Shown in pieces: positions 14,505-25,515 of a stretch of 64,000 bases of DNA. The stretch's first letter is position 1. Each line of letters begins with the position of its first letter. The notes beneath the pieces are model-generated. The model saw only the letters and a list, made by a program, of their open reading frames with translations. It did not search any database and was not told the origin of the DNA. Source of the stretch: Balaenoptera acutorostrata (lineage: Eukaryota > Chordata > Mammalia > Artiodactyla > Balaenopteridae); contig NC_080074.1 in the NCBI RefSeq assembly GCF_949987535.1, positions 24,387,268 through 24,451,267 of the forward strand. Direction: 5' to 3'. Position numbers and translations under genes: made by a program.

Positions 14505-14735
14505 GATCTGTGGGAAAATGCAAAAGCACTGGCTTTGGTATCAGAGAGCCCTCAGTTTCCTCAACTCTAAAAGGAGTATAATAATACCAGTGTCACAAAG
14601 TTGCTGTAAGGATTAGATAACTGGGTAATGTCTGTAGCTCAGTGCCTTTTGGCATCCATCAAAATCCCAAAGTTATCAGTTATTATTATTGAAAGTGTTT
14701 TTCTCACATAGTAGGTGCTTGATAAATATTAGCTT
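14505..14735 (+). mobile_element. MIR SINE fragment
   Basis: CAGTTTCCTCAACTCTAAAA, GCTGTAAGGATTAGATAACT and an AGTAGGTGCTTGATAAATAT tail follow the plus-orientation MIR. Confidence 0.7.
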
Positions 14736-15327
14736 TTTTCTTTTCTCACTTGTGTAGAGGGTGTTATGCCTCATGGGTTCAGTCCAAACTTCTGAGTGAC
14801 CTGGGAGCGTCTCAGACTGACCATGCTGCATACGGATGCTCTAAAGAACGATCTGGATCCTTTGAGAAAGAGTTTGTGGATCTAGCCCATCCATACAGGC
14901 CCCTTCTGTTTAACAGTAGACATTTCTCCTCTTAGAGTTTCATGTGAGAATTTCTCTCTGGGCTGTCTCTGCATTAAATGATACAACGCTGGCAAAAGGC
15001 AACTGACAGCAATACCATAAGAATACACAGAATAGCTATGTCAGGTAATAAGGGAAAATGTCAAAGGGAGAGAATCCTATCTCCTCTTTCACAAATTACT
15101 AAACACAATGTGTCTGTTCATGTCCTCCCTTAAAAAGGCGGCTTGAGGAGGTAGTCATAATGGGTGAAAAGAAGACCAAAAAAGCTTCTACTCCACTTTT
15201 GAGTTTACAAAACCCTTCAGTTGATTCATACAACACCAAGGCAGAGCCCACTCTTCCCCCTTCATTGACCAACTAAAGCTAAGAAATGAAAGGGTTTTCC
15301 AACCATACGTTGCCCGTGTAGGCATAC

Positions 15328-15362
15328 CTGAAACATGAACCCACTCCTTCAAATCCTCAAAC
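15328..15362 (-). CDS. Fourth coding exon (35 bases) of unrecognised protein
   Basis: This short exon lies 385 bases after the previous one. The acceptor GTATTTTCTGTGCACAG, ending at 15363, is strong, and the donor TTTCAG|GTATGCC at 15328/15327 is good. It is open only when entered in phase 2, exactly what the preceding exon leaves. It encodes the completed Gly and then FEDLKEWVHVS, and it exits in phase 1. A longer open frame (15505-15188) covers it, but the part outside the splice sites is intron in this model. Its shortness lowers certainty, but the agreement of phase and splice signals is hard to get by chance. The following exon was not found with confidence and probably lies beyond position 1. 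Confidence 0.62.
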
Positions 15363-15747
15363 CTGTGCACAGAAAATACAGGTAAAGTAGTTACAGAAAC
15401 GAAGAAGACGATTTCAGGAGCATGTCTCAGAATAATAGTTTGATGTGCGAAAAACTTTAAATCATGAATACAGGTCTTTGTGAAAGAAGGACAATGGATA
15501 ACCAAGAACGAATATGTGGATGGGATGTGGGTAGAAAAAAATGGTTGTATATCCCCAAATAAAGAAGAGTATTAGGAAAAAATGTTCAAAGGACTACCGT
15601 TGTGGTCTAAGGCATAACTAGATTCAAAACCCACAGATACAAATGGAAAAAAAAAAAACAGAAGAGCTGACAGACATTCCTAAATGACCCCAGGCTTAGA
15701 GAGAGGCAGCCTTTGAGGATGTTAGACAACCCCCAGAACAACCTTAC

Positions 15748-15890
15748 CCCTTGGCCCAGTTAACCATTCCCATGCTGGGGAGACTTCCAGAAGGTAAGGG
15801 AGAGATCACATCATCAAATTTCTCCAGCTGCTGTCGGATGCCTGCAATCTCATCAGCTCTGTATTTGATCTCTGATAAGAGGTCAGTGAC
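15748..15890 (-). CDS. Third coding exon of unrecognised protein, helical segment
   Basis: The exon is 143 bases: 47 codons plus two bases, entered in phase 0 and left in phase 2. The donor CCAAGGG|GTAAGG at 15748/15747 is consensus. The acceptor GTTGCCCTTGTAAAG ending at 15891 is serviceable but not strong. The peptide starts VTDLLSEIKYRADEIAGIRQ and continues QLEKFDDVISPLPSGS, ending ...GMVNWAKG. The first 28 residues have the spacing of a charged amphipathic helix or short coiled coil, followed by a Pro/Ser/Gly linker. The same frame upstream of the acceptor holds in-frame TGA and TAG codons, consistent with intron. An alternative reading is a longer, broken coding block, as a few residues before the acceptor also look protein-like. 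The phase match on both sides favours a real exon. Product not recognised. Confidence 0.65.
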
Positions 15891-16204
15891 CTTTACAAGG
15901 GCAACAGCTCAAGTGTTCTCCATCATCTAGACCTTTGTGGGGATAAATTTCAGGTCCTTACTTGAAAGGAGGTTTTACTCTGAAAGGCAAGAAGAGAGGC
16001 AAGCACCAGGCATTCAAATGGAGTAAGGAGAGAATGCACCTTCTCAATAAAAGCTGGCAATGCTGAAGGTGGATATTGACTTTTCACAACTTTGCCTAAG
16101 ATTAGCCATCATTCTTTGAATAATGCATCATTTAGAAAACTGCATATACAGGGTATGTGTGTATCTGCACTGACATGCAATAAATAATAGTAATACTAAA
16201 GATC

Positions 16205-16405
16205 ATTGCTGGTATTTATTGACCTCTTACCATCTACCAAGGCTTGTGCTTTACACTCATTATTCCATTTAATCTTTACAGCAACCAAATGGGGGTGGGT
16301 ATGATTGCTTTCCTCATTTTATAGTTGAAGAAGCAAATTTAGAAACTGTTTATACAGCTAGTAAGTGGTAGAGCAAGAATTTAAACCAGTCAATCCAATT
16401 TCAGT
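16205..16405 (-). mobile_element. MIR SINE
   Basis: CCATTTAATCTTTACAGCAA, CTCATTTTATAGTTGAAGAA and CAGCTAGTAAGTGGTAGAGC are in reverse-complement MIR order. Confidence 0.75.
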
Positions 16406-16452
16406 TTAACCTCTACCTTTGTGCACTAAACTTAAGCTGCAGTGTTTTCATT

Positions 16453-16455
<3 letters not shown>

Positions 16456-16500
<45 letters not shown>
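16456..16500 (+). repeat. CA dinucleotide microsatellite
   Basis: About 20 tandem CA units with one CG interruption near the right end. Confidence 0.97.
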
Positions 16501-17014
16501 TCAATATTCTAGACCCTGTAGCAAAGAAGCCGGAGCCCTCTATCCATTGCGTTTTTAATCTCCTGGTTCAATATGCACCAAGTACACAAAAACTGGATTA
16601 AGAAGGAAAAGAATGCAGCAGTTCATCTTCAGAAAAGTTGGGAAACAAGGAGGGAAAGAGTGAAAGTGGAAGGACATAAAACTTTTAAGTGTGGAACATT
16701 TGTCAAAGTAGAAATGGAAAACGAAGAAGAACTCTCTGTATCTCTGAAAAACAAACATTGAAAATGTAAACTTTTAAAGTGTGAAGGAACTGCTTTAAGT
16801 TCAATGAAAACCTACAGATTCGACGGGGCTTTCTGCTAAATTCTGACAATGCTCATCTAAAATCCCTGGGTAGAAAAATGTGCACAGTATTAGTAATTAT
16901 GGTAGTTTACAATTCACCTATCAATTGCCAATTCATCTGTCTCACAAACTTGTATATCTCTATTCTGTGCTTTTCAAACTTGAATAGGAATATCCAGGAT
17001 ATGTGAGAGTGTTG

Positions 17015-17090
17015 GGGGAGGGGGTAGAACAGTGCTTGGCACATAGGAGAAGCTCAGTAATCGTTCTCTGAATGAGTCAGGAGAGGGTAG
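17015..17090 (+). mobile_element. L2 or MIR tail fragment
   Basis: AACAGTGCTTGGCACATAGG is followed by GAAGCTCAGTAATCGTTCTC, a short 3' tail that MIR and L2 share. Confidence 0.5.
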
Positions 17091-20000
17091 ACATGGCACT
17101 CATCTCAAATATCAGTTTTATTTAAAGGTAAGCAAATTAAAACTTTCTTATATAATAAAACAATCACAATACTTAATGGAATAGAATACAAAATGTAAGT
17201 GAATTTCTAAGCTAAAACCCAAAGCTGCAAATTAAAAATGGACTTGTTTTGGCACCTGTTTAGGGCTGCACCCCCGTTCCCCAGGGACTCCTTAGAGAGA
17301 CCCTGTTCTCTCCCCTCCACCATTTTTATTACTTGGCTGAAAAATCTGGACAAGTATATACATATGAATATGTGTGTGCATATATTTAACCTGGATCATG
17401 GATCACTGACCTTCATATTTAAAACTGAATCTGTTTAAGGGAACTGTTATCTTTATGTTACGTTAGAGAGAAATGGTGCATCCTTCCTCTTAGCTCATTA
17501 ATAGCACAGTGGCCCCTAAGAACCATAGTAGCTGAAGGGTAACCGCTTCTTTCCCTCTCTTGTCACCATGACAGTTATATTGTGATTCATATTTCATGCA
17601 GTTATTTGATCCAAAACCAAAAGAAAGACATTTTATCTTTTCATTTAACAAGTTAGAAAAAGAAACACAATAAGAAAAAAAAGAGAAAAGATAAAGAAAC
17701 ACAAAAAATTCATCCTTATTCCCCACGCTTCTACCCCTTGCCCCTGACCACGACTATCCTGGGAAAGGATTTTGAAAACCAGAAAGCACTAACTAAACAA
17801 ATGTGAGTGAGATCTCATGCTACTAGACAACCAGGAGGCCACTTCACCCACTAAAGTACAATGGAGGGTAGCCATGTCGAGTGTCCCAAAGACTTTGGCT
17901 ATACTCAGGACAATGTTGCTTTAGTAAAGCAAAGAATTGCATGGTGACTCTTTGAAATATTTTGAACTTATTGATCCTGAACCTTCCTTTAGAAAATAAA
18001 TGAGTATCAGAGATTCTTCATGGACCCCAAGCGACATTTATAAATAGAAAATCTTTGTCAACTTGAGGCCAAAGTGGCTAAAGAATTTGTCTAATGGCTA
18101 AAATAGAAGGGGCTTCACACTCCTGAAAATATTCCACGTACAGACATGGTGTGGACATCCATTGGCCTTTAATCATTCATATATATGTGTGTGTATACAT
18201 ATATGCACACACAAATATATATGTATGAAAACAATATATTTATATACTGTTAACACTTTAAATGTTATTTTTCCATTGCACCCTCTGTGAACTTTTGAGC
18301 CAGTCTGATAAAACAAAACAAACTAGGGTTATACTTCATGGTAAGAAGATACATGTACAGGCTCTAACTCTAGTGAAAGAAGAGGTTTTGTAAAATTTGT
18401 TTCAATATATGGCGTGTGGGCACCAGTTGAGGAATATTTTGATTTATTCATAAGATCTGCTATGATATTATCACAACATTCGGATGCATCTCAAGAGTGC
18501 TAGTCTTCCCACCTTAAATGTATATTACATTTATCCCTCCTAGATGACTCTTACATAGTTCTCTTAAGCTTCCTTAAAATATATATTCAGTATAGATGCA
18601 AAATGATATTATTCATCCCAATTTCACCACTCACAAGGAAATCCCCTCCAAGGAGACAACTGAACAGCCCACTGCTGCTCAGGGAGAAGGACTAACGCCT
18701 TTCCTCATGCCCTCTGCTTCCTGGGCTCTCCTCTGCAAGGACGTGAGAAAAGGCATCCAAAGTGGCAGAGCGACAGGTCAAAAGGTCAAGGATCAATACA
18801 GTGATGTGCGTTAGCGTATTTACTTGATTAAGGGAGCCTCATAAGATATTTAAAGAGGTTTATACTTACCACTTAGGAAATACTAATCAAATTAATAGAA
18901 CACAGAGAATTCTCAATTTCTTGTTCTAATAGAAGCAAACAATAACATGTAAAATGTACTGTTTGAGGACCTTCACAAATACCTATATTTAATGGGAGTT
19001 TTCACCCTGCACATTTAGTTTCTGCTAACCCAGGAGTTATTATTAAAACTACTTGGGATTCCTCCACTACATCTTATTTAGTCAGTGGTAGGCAGTAGCC
19101 CAATAACATGCTGAGTAGAAGGGGATACCCATCTGGATTGACAAAATGCACCAGAGTTAATTCTCGAAAGTGAAATTTCTGCATCCTATAATCAAGAGTT
19201 GCTGGGCATTTGATTAAATACCCCAGGCATTTGGTCCCCAACCTACTTTTGTTTCTCCCCACAACTGGCAAACAAGAGAGATTAGACCAAGAACCTGAAG
19301 AAACAATGTGTGTACTTTAATACAGAAATGCTTTTACCTGTCATGCCTGCTGTGAAGGAAGTGGGCTGAGCTTTCAAAATGTTAGTCAGCTTAATTCCCA
19401 GTTGGTGGCACTGGGAAAATGTAGCCATGCAGTCTTATTGCTCTGTTTCTGTTCTTTAACTGCCAACTGGAATATAATAGAGGAGTCAAAGGGAAACAAA
19501 AGAGAGATGGATCCAAAAAGAACCCAAAGGATGACAACAAAGCACGCAAAGAAAATGCTAATGAGTCAAAGACACTGCTCACCAAAGTTGGCATCCCAGA
19601 CTATTTTCACACTAAAGATAATTATGCTTCAATTAATTGCCACTTTTCTCCTCAAAAACTCATGCTTTACAAACTACAAATTATCTAGTGGAAATTCCTC
19701 ACTGCAACGTTTTAGGAAAAGTCACAGGATGTGCTTAACCCAAAGAGAGAATGGCTACTATCATGTTGCTCAGACATGGATAAGATACATTTTACATATT
19801 GTGGGAGATTTTGGTATAAACATAAAGGGTAGTGATGTTGAAAACGCTAATATTTTTGGACTACAAAAAGAGCCCATGAGCTCTTTTTTGATGGAAGACA
19901 GTATCTGTACCAAATAAAGGGGACTAGATATTTGAGAATTCTCACATTGTATCTACAGGCACCTGGAATTTTCCGTATGTCTGGCTCCTCCATCACCTGT

Positions 20001-21967
20001 CTGTTGTCTTTTCTACTTTTTTTCTTCCCATGCAGATGTTATATTATTATAACAGTAAATGCAAGGCTGTCACTTACCATGAAATCTTTAGTTTCCATTT
20101 TACTTTTAGAATACTTCAAAGTATTCCACTGTCTTTGGTTTGATCACATTTAAGAATTCACACATCAAAAGTTAAACTTCATCAAATGTTAGAGAATCGT
20201 ATGCCTTTCCCCCACAATAAGAATTATAATGTACTTAATTTATTTTTATTTAAATATGCACGATACACTGAGTTGTAATTTACTAAGCTGGAAAGGATGG
20301 AAAAACAATAAAAAGAATGTAATTTATGCATAAATTAAATACATTAAATAGCCTAGCTTTCAATGCCTCAAATTGGTCACAGTTGAGACAATGCATATAA
20401 AGCTTTATATTATGGGTTTCTGTGTCAAATTGAAATCCAAAACTTTATTTGGGCTGGGATAATAATAAATAAAATTAAATGTAATCTCAATTTATGGGAC
20501 ATGACAAAATCTTACCTCATTACATGGGACATCTAGAATGTTGCACTTTCCATGTTATTTTACTAATAATGCATCAGCAAACTTCTAATAGTCTTTCTTA
20601 TAGAACAGTGTTCTTCTGGGTAATCAGAGTCAGGGTATTAACCAGACGATCCAAAATTAGAATACAAATTATAAACAATTTTTGTTGTTTCTATTGTTTC
20701 AGCCAGTCTGAAAGTTCACGATAAGAAAAAAAGTGTTAAGAATTTTCCACTGGACACCAAAAAGAAAAAAATATTAAGGTAATTCTATATATTACCACGA
20801 ACGTGCTAGCATTTCATATTTTAACTTCCTTATAATCAGTTTTTGATCCCACAAAGTATTAAAACTCAAATTTTACCTGCCCCCAGACATAGCAAAGTGG
20901 TGGTAATTTGGCAATTTTCTACTTGGAGACCTGAATTATCTTCCTTGATCATCTGCTGTGCTCAAATTCATTATAAGAATGACCGATTTACCACCTCGCT
21001 TCACACGAGGAAGACAATACTACAGAATGTGGGTCCCAGGGTAGAACAACCAAATGCTACCTGGGGACAGATGAGCAAGCGAAAGCGTGTGTGAGTAACT
21101 TAAAATGTTCCAGTTATTCTTTTGCTTATAACACAATCTCTATACTCCCCATTATGAGCTCCAAAAACACACACTTGGAAGCAAGAGCCATGAGCATACG
21201 TCATTTTCAACTGCCGGAAGCCAACTCACAATATATGGCTTACTTTGTAGAGAGACGAAGCAGCACAGGGCTCATGATAGGACGAGTGATGCATAAGATG
21301 TTCTTCAGCTCACTTCCCCTGGGATTTATGCTTCCAAACCTAGGAACACCGTCTGCCTACATGGATGGAATGCTAAGCAATGCGGTCAAACAACCGACGC
21401 ATTATGTATAGCTTTTCAACTTTGCGAAATCTAGAAGAAACTGTAAAATAAGTATACAAATAAGCAAGTATGTGTCTAAAAATCATGGCACAAATTTGCT
21501 GGACGAATACACAGTTTAAATAAGGAAGATCAGGGCTCATATTTTGAAGTGATGGGCTCATATTTTTAAGTTTGTGTGAACAATATGCTTTTTCTTAGAA
21601 GCTGAAGGACTATTGCCCTCTTGGTTACAGGTTTATGAGAGAGATTGTTTTGTATCGTATAGCACAAGTATTCCACAAGGAAATCACTGGATCTGAATTA
21701 CAGACAAAATGTTGGTCAAAGAGTCAATTTTTTTTCAAAAGTATCCAAAGGAATAAAGAAAAGAAGTGAATCTAAGAAAAATATATGCGAAAAATGTATA
21801 TGCTCAAATTCTCATTTGACTGCCTCATTTAATTTTTTTGAAAAAAATGTCACCAGTTTTGTAAAGGCATAGTTTCAAATCAGACTTGTTTCTAGTCTAA
21901 ATTTAGCCTCTGTTCCTTGTGTCATATATCTTCAGGCATGAGAAGAAAAATCAATGCCCTTACTCAC

Positions 21968-22076
21968 CTTTGGAAGAATTTCACTGCCAAGTCTCTGTGG
22001 CTCTATGGGATCCAATAATCCGTGGCTCAGTATCGATTTTTGTATGACACCTGTAGAAACAGCCTCTCCTTCCTTT
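21968..22076 (-). CDS. Second coding exon of unrecognised protein
   Basis: On the minus strand the acceptor is GCTATATTTTGTTAG, ending at 22077, and the donor is CCAAAG|GTGAGTA at 21968/21967. Both match consensus well. The exon is 109 bases: one base that completes an Arg codon split with the previous exon (AG|A), then 36 codons, ending exactly in phase 0. It is open only in the frame that the first coding exon demands. The peptide runs KEGEAVSTGVIQKS... to ...PQRLGSEILPK, with mixed charged and aliphatic residues and no membrane segment. An internal AG (CTACAG at 22048-22047) could act as an alternative acceptor, but that would change phase and break the join. Intron size before this exon is about 28.5 kb. 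I do not recognise a domain. Confidence 0.75.
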
Positions 22077-24607
22077 CTAACAAAATATAGCAACAAAAGT
22101 CGTGTAGTTTCTGAATAAATTAAACAGAGGCTATTAAGCACAACTTCATCCTACAAGGAAATGTGGTTTACATTTTCTAAAAAAAAAAAAAAAATGTTAC
22201 CTTCGCTTGATTTTTCTGAGCCACTTAACTTTCTAGGGATAACATGAACATATATTTTAAAAGATAGTTTGAACGTAATTTTCTTAAGTATGTTGCAGCT
22301 AACTCATATATGACAAATAGTACTTATTTTTCTAAGAAAATAGACAATGGTAAAGCCTGTCAAACTTCAATTCCCAATTTTAAAATATCTCCAAAATCAA
22401 AACCCTTTTTAAATATGAGAAACCACAATCATGTCTCGAAAATCAAAAGTTTTGATAAAATAGAAGACCCTTCCAGGCAGTGGAGTAGAGCATATCAAAT
22501 CCTAGGAGAGAGGGTGGGTTAAACTTTTGGGTGTGTTTTACAGCATTTTTAAAAAAAGAGTTGGGAGAACAGGCAAGAGCCATCACTTTCCTTGAGAAAC
22601 ATAAATACAAAAACAAAATCAAAACCCAAGAAGTCTTGTTTCCAGCATTCTTCACACACCTGATTTAAACCTCAAAGGTACTTGTTTCACCCTGGGCACA
22701 CTTCTTTGGGCATATCTTAATACAGTCCCCGCAGCCATTCTGCAGTGAGTGGAGTAACTACGGTTGGCAACCCACTCCATCACTCACTCCATCAGCCTGA
22801 GAATCTGCAAATTAAAAATGCAGTGTTAAAAAAAAAAATTCCTTTTACCTTTGCTTTTTCTCGTAAAATTCTAGAGACGAAAACACAAAGCAGGTTGTTT
22901 CCCACTGTATATGTGACATGTGATGTCTTGGTTAAAAGTGACACAGCCATGTTGCACTCTGACAGGTCTAGTGTTAAGACCTGACAGATATAAACCTGCA
23001 AGAACAACCTCCCTGCCACAGATATTTAAGCTCATGTTCAAACTTTGACTTGATAGTCGCTTTATTAGCTTGCGCAACAGTGAGTGCTACTGCCTTTCAA
23101 GTTCATTATAAATTATGCTGTTCTTCACATTACTGTCAATTTAAGCTCTGTTTTACTAAAATGCAGGTATTTTAACCGCTCATCAAACCTGCGCACATTT
23201 TTGAGTTAAAGAATTAGATCAATCCAAACTCCAGTTCTCAAGGGAGAAGTTCCATTGTTTATCAGGCCATGTCTACACTGGCTGAGCAAAGCGCTCGGTT
23301 CAGAAGGAGAAGCGCCTTTGGCAGCTAGAGTGCACATAGCTGACCCATGGAGGCTCGGGTGGAGCTTCTTCACCTAATTACACAACAGCAATGAGATTAC
23401 TGAGCATTTGATGAAAATGACCCATGTTGTTCTAATTTATTTACATGGTAGTCATTTAGAATGTAATTCAAAGAACCTATAAAAAATAAGAATGCTAACA
23501 CATCACAGGCAACGATGAATGTGGGTATTGAAATACCTGATAACTCAACATTTGGTTTAACCCAATCATATTCTTCCTAAACAAGACAATGGTGGCATGA
23601 TTTAAAAATGCAGTACTTTTTTTTGACTGGTCTAGATTAAGCTTATAGCTCTGATTTTATATTTATGGAGAACAATCTTCAGAGTTCAAATAATTAAAAA
23701 GGTTAGTTCAATCTCACAAAAAAAATGGGTCAAAATGGTAATTGGTATTTTGGAGGAAATATTTACACTCTTCCAACTTGCACCACCAAAATTCAGTAAC
23801 ACCCAGGGTGCATTCTATTCTGGGGACAGTACAATGCCCTCAGATCATCTTGAACATGGAGATCCTTTCATCAATTTTTAGAATAAAAAGAGGTTTAGCA
23901 GAAATGTTCTTCTACCAGCTCTGAAATTATAGGCTTCCCCCTCCATCCGCCCAAACACACTGCACCCTGTAAAATAATAGATACACCACTAATCACATTA
24001 GGAATTTTACCAGGATTCCCCCATCGGTGAGCAGGCAGAGTTGGACCAAATTGTCCTGAAGGAACAGAGCCTCTCTCACTCCCATGGATGCCCTCAAAGG
24101 CTGTTAGGGAGCATCCCTTGCAACCCTTTGAAGAAAGGAGGAATGTGTGGGAATTTATCAGAACTGTGCTCCTCGAGCGTCACTTTACATTGCCCCGAAA
24201 TAAATTAGCTATGTTTATGCTATGTAAACTCCGAACCCCAGTTTCCCTAATGCAGGTAGAATTACCTCCCATTTTTTTTCTGCTACTCCCATCTTCAAAA
24301 TTTTGAGGATAGGGGGTTAGTCTCTCTGTTTAATCATCATTCAATTTAGATGCTAAAGCCCCTTTGTCTGGGAGCAAAATCTTATCTTCAGACTGAGTCA
24401 TGGAAACACACTTGTTGGCTAACTTACAAATTACCACTCAAATTCTAAAACCAAAATAAATCTAGGTGATCTAAGAATCGCTTTACATAGCCAAGTCTAT
24501 CTAAGATAAACTGACTCTAGTATCTTCTTTTCCTATGTGAAAGCCCTAAGAATGTCTAAATATAAAACCACTGTTGATATCTTTGCCACACCATGTTTGA
24601 GCAACTC

Positions 24608-24646
24608 GTGATGATGATGATGATGATGATGATGACGACGACGACA
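24608..24646 (+). repeat. GAT/GAC trinucleotide microsatellite
   Basis: About eight GAT units turn into about four GAC units, next to a MIR. The change of unit marks point mutation followed by expansion. Confidence 0.95.
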
Positions 24647-24654
24647 GAGCAAAC

Positions 24655-24875
24655 ACCCTTATGGTACTGACTGTGTGTCTGGCACTGTTCTAGATGCTTT
24701 ATAGACATGAACTCATTTAACCCCCATGACAACTCTGTAAGGTAGTTACTATTATGTCTCTTTTACAGATAAGGAAACAGTCACAGAGGCAGCAAGGAAC
24801 TTGCCCCAGATCACCTGGTCAGGAAGTGGTAGGGCTAGGATTTGAATCCAGGCAGTCTGGCCCCAGAGTCCTTTT
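24655..24875 (-). mobile_element. MIR SINE, nearly full length
   Basis: GTGTCTGGCACTGTTCTAGA, CTTTTACAGATAAGGAAACA, GGATTTGAATCCAGGCAGTC and TGGCCCCAGAGTCC are all in reverse-complement MIR order, a well-preserved copy. Confidence 0.85.
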
Positions 24876-25269
24876 ACGTTGTTTCCCTTCTCTTTGCCCT
24901 GCCACGGTCACCAAACCAATGTCATTATGGATAGAGATTTATATGAAAACATGGCTTCTATACATTGGCTCTTCCTTTCCTATATGAGTGGAATTAATAT
25001 GTCTGGAACTAAAGCTTTACCCTATGAACGGTTCAGGGCCCTGGGCTTGTTTATCTGCTTTTTCCTCAGGCATTTTCTTCTATATTGAGCCAGCATCTTC
25101 TTCTTTCAGAATAAGTTCGATGCACTCAGAAGCAAAACTGATTCTCACTAATCATTGTTTCGGGATACCATTTACTCCCTGAAAACTTAAATCCTGGAAG
25201 ATGTTCACTGAATGTGAAAATAAGTCAGAAAAGAACTGCAAGAATAAAAGTGATTAAGTAGGGCCTTTA

Positions 25270-25515
25270 GTAGAGTAGGTACCTAATTGCAGCCTAATGG
25301 AGTTGGGCCTCCTGAGGTCAAATCCTGACACTACCTTTGGCAAGTTGCACAAGTTATTTATGTCTCTATGACCTAATTTCCTCACCTATAAAATGGGAAT
25401 AAAAATGGTACTACCGCTGAGGGTTTTGAGGATTAAATAAACTAATCTCTGTAAAATGCTTAACTTACTGCATGGCACGTAGCAAGCACTCAATAAATGT
25501 ACACTATTGTTATTA
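25270..25515 (+). mobile_element. MIR SINE
   Basis: TTTCCTCACCTATAAAATGG, TTTGAGGATTAAATAAACTA and GCAAGCACTCAATAAATGTA follow the plus MIR through its 3' end. Confidence 0.85.

Larger units (their letters stand above)
1..15327 (-). other. Probable next intron of the gene, no confident exon
   Basis: Downstream of the fourth coding exon I searched for minus-strand exons entered in phase 1. Only a weak 32-base candidate (2887-2856) passed. The region holds L2 and MIR copies, one L1 tail and long A/T-rich stretches, for example 8000-9200 and 9550-9880, in which I see no gene. A block at 13320-13600 looks less A/T-rich and has a good plus-strand acceptor-like site. Confidence 0.45.
15891..21967 (-). 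other. Intron between coding exons 2 and 3
   Basis: A span of about 6 kb containing one MIR (16205-16405), a CA microsatellite (16456-16500), an L2/MIR tail (17015-17090), and a TATATG-rich stretch near 18175-18245. A 171-codon plus-strand frame at 19402-19917 looks like chance. An 18-base microexon candidate lies near its 3' end (15979-15962). Confidence 0.5.

Noticed and set aside
15188..15505. Minus-strand frame of 105 codons taken as a whole gene
   Set aside because: Only 15362-15328 is bounded by splice sites and fits the gene's phase. The rest is intron.
18869..18926. Possible minus-strand exon with donor GTG|GTAAGTAT and acceptor TTCTATTAG
   Set aside because: All three frames contain stops, and it does not fit the phase between its neighbours.
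19402..19917. Longest open frame in the window, 171 codons, plus strand
   Set aside because: The composition is that of translated A/T-rich DNA, with no domain or coding bias seen. It lies in an intron of the opposite-strand gene.
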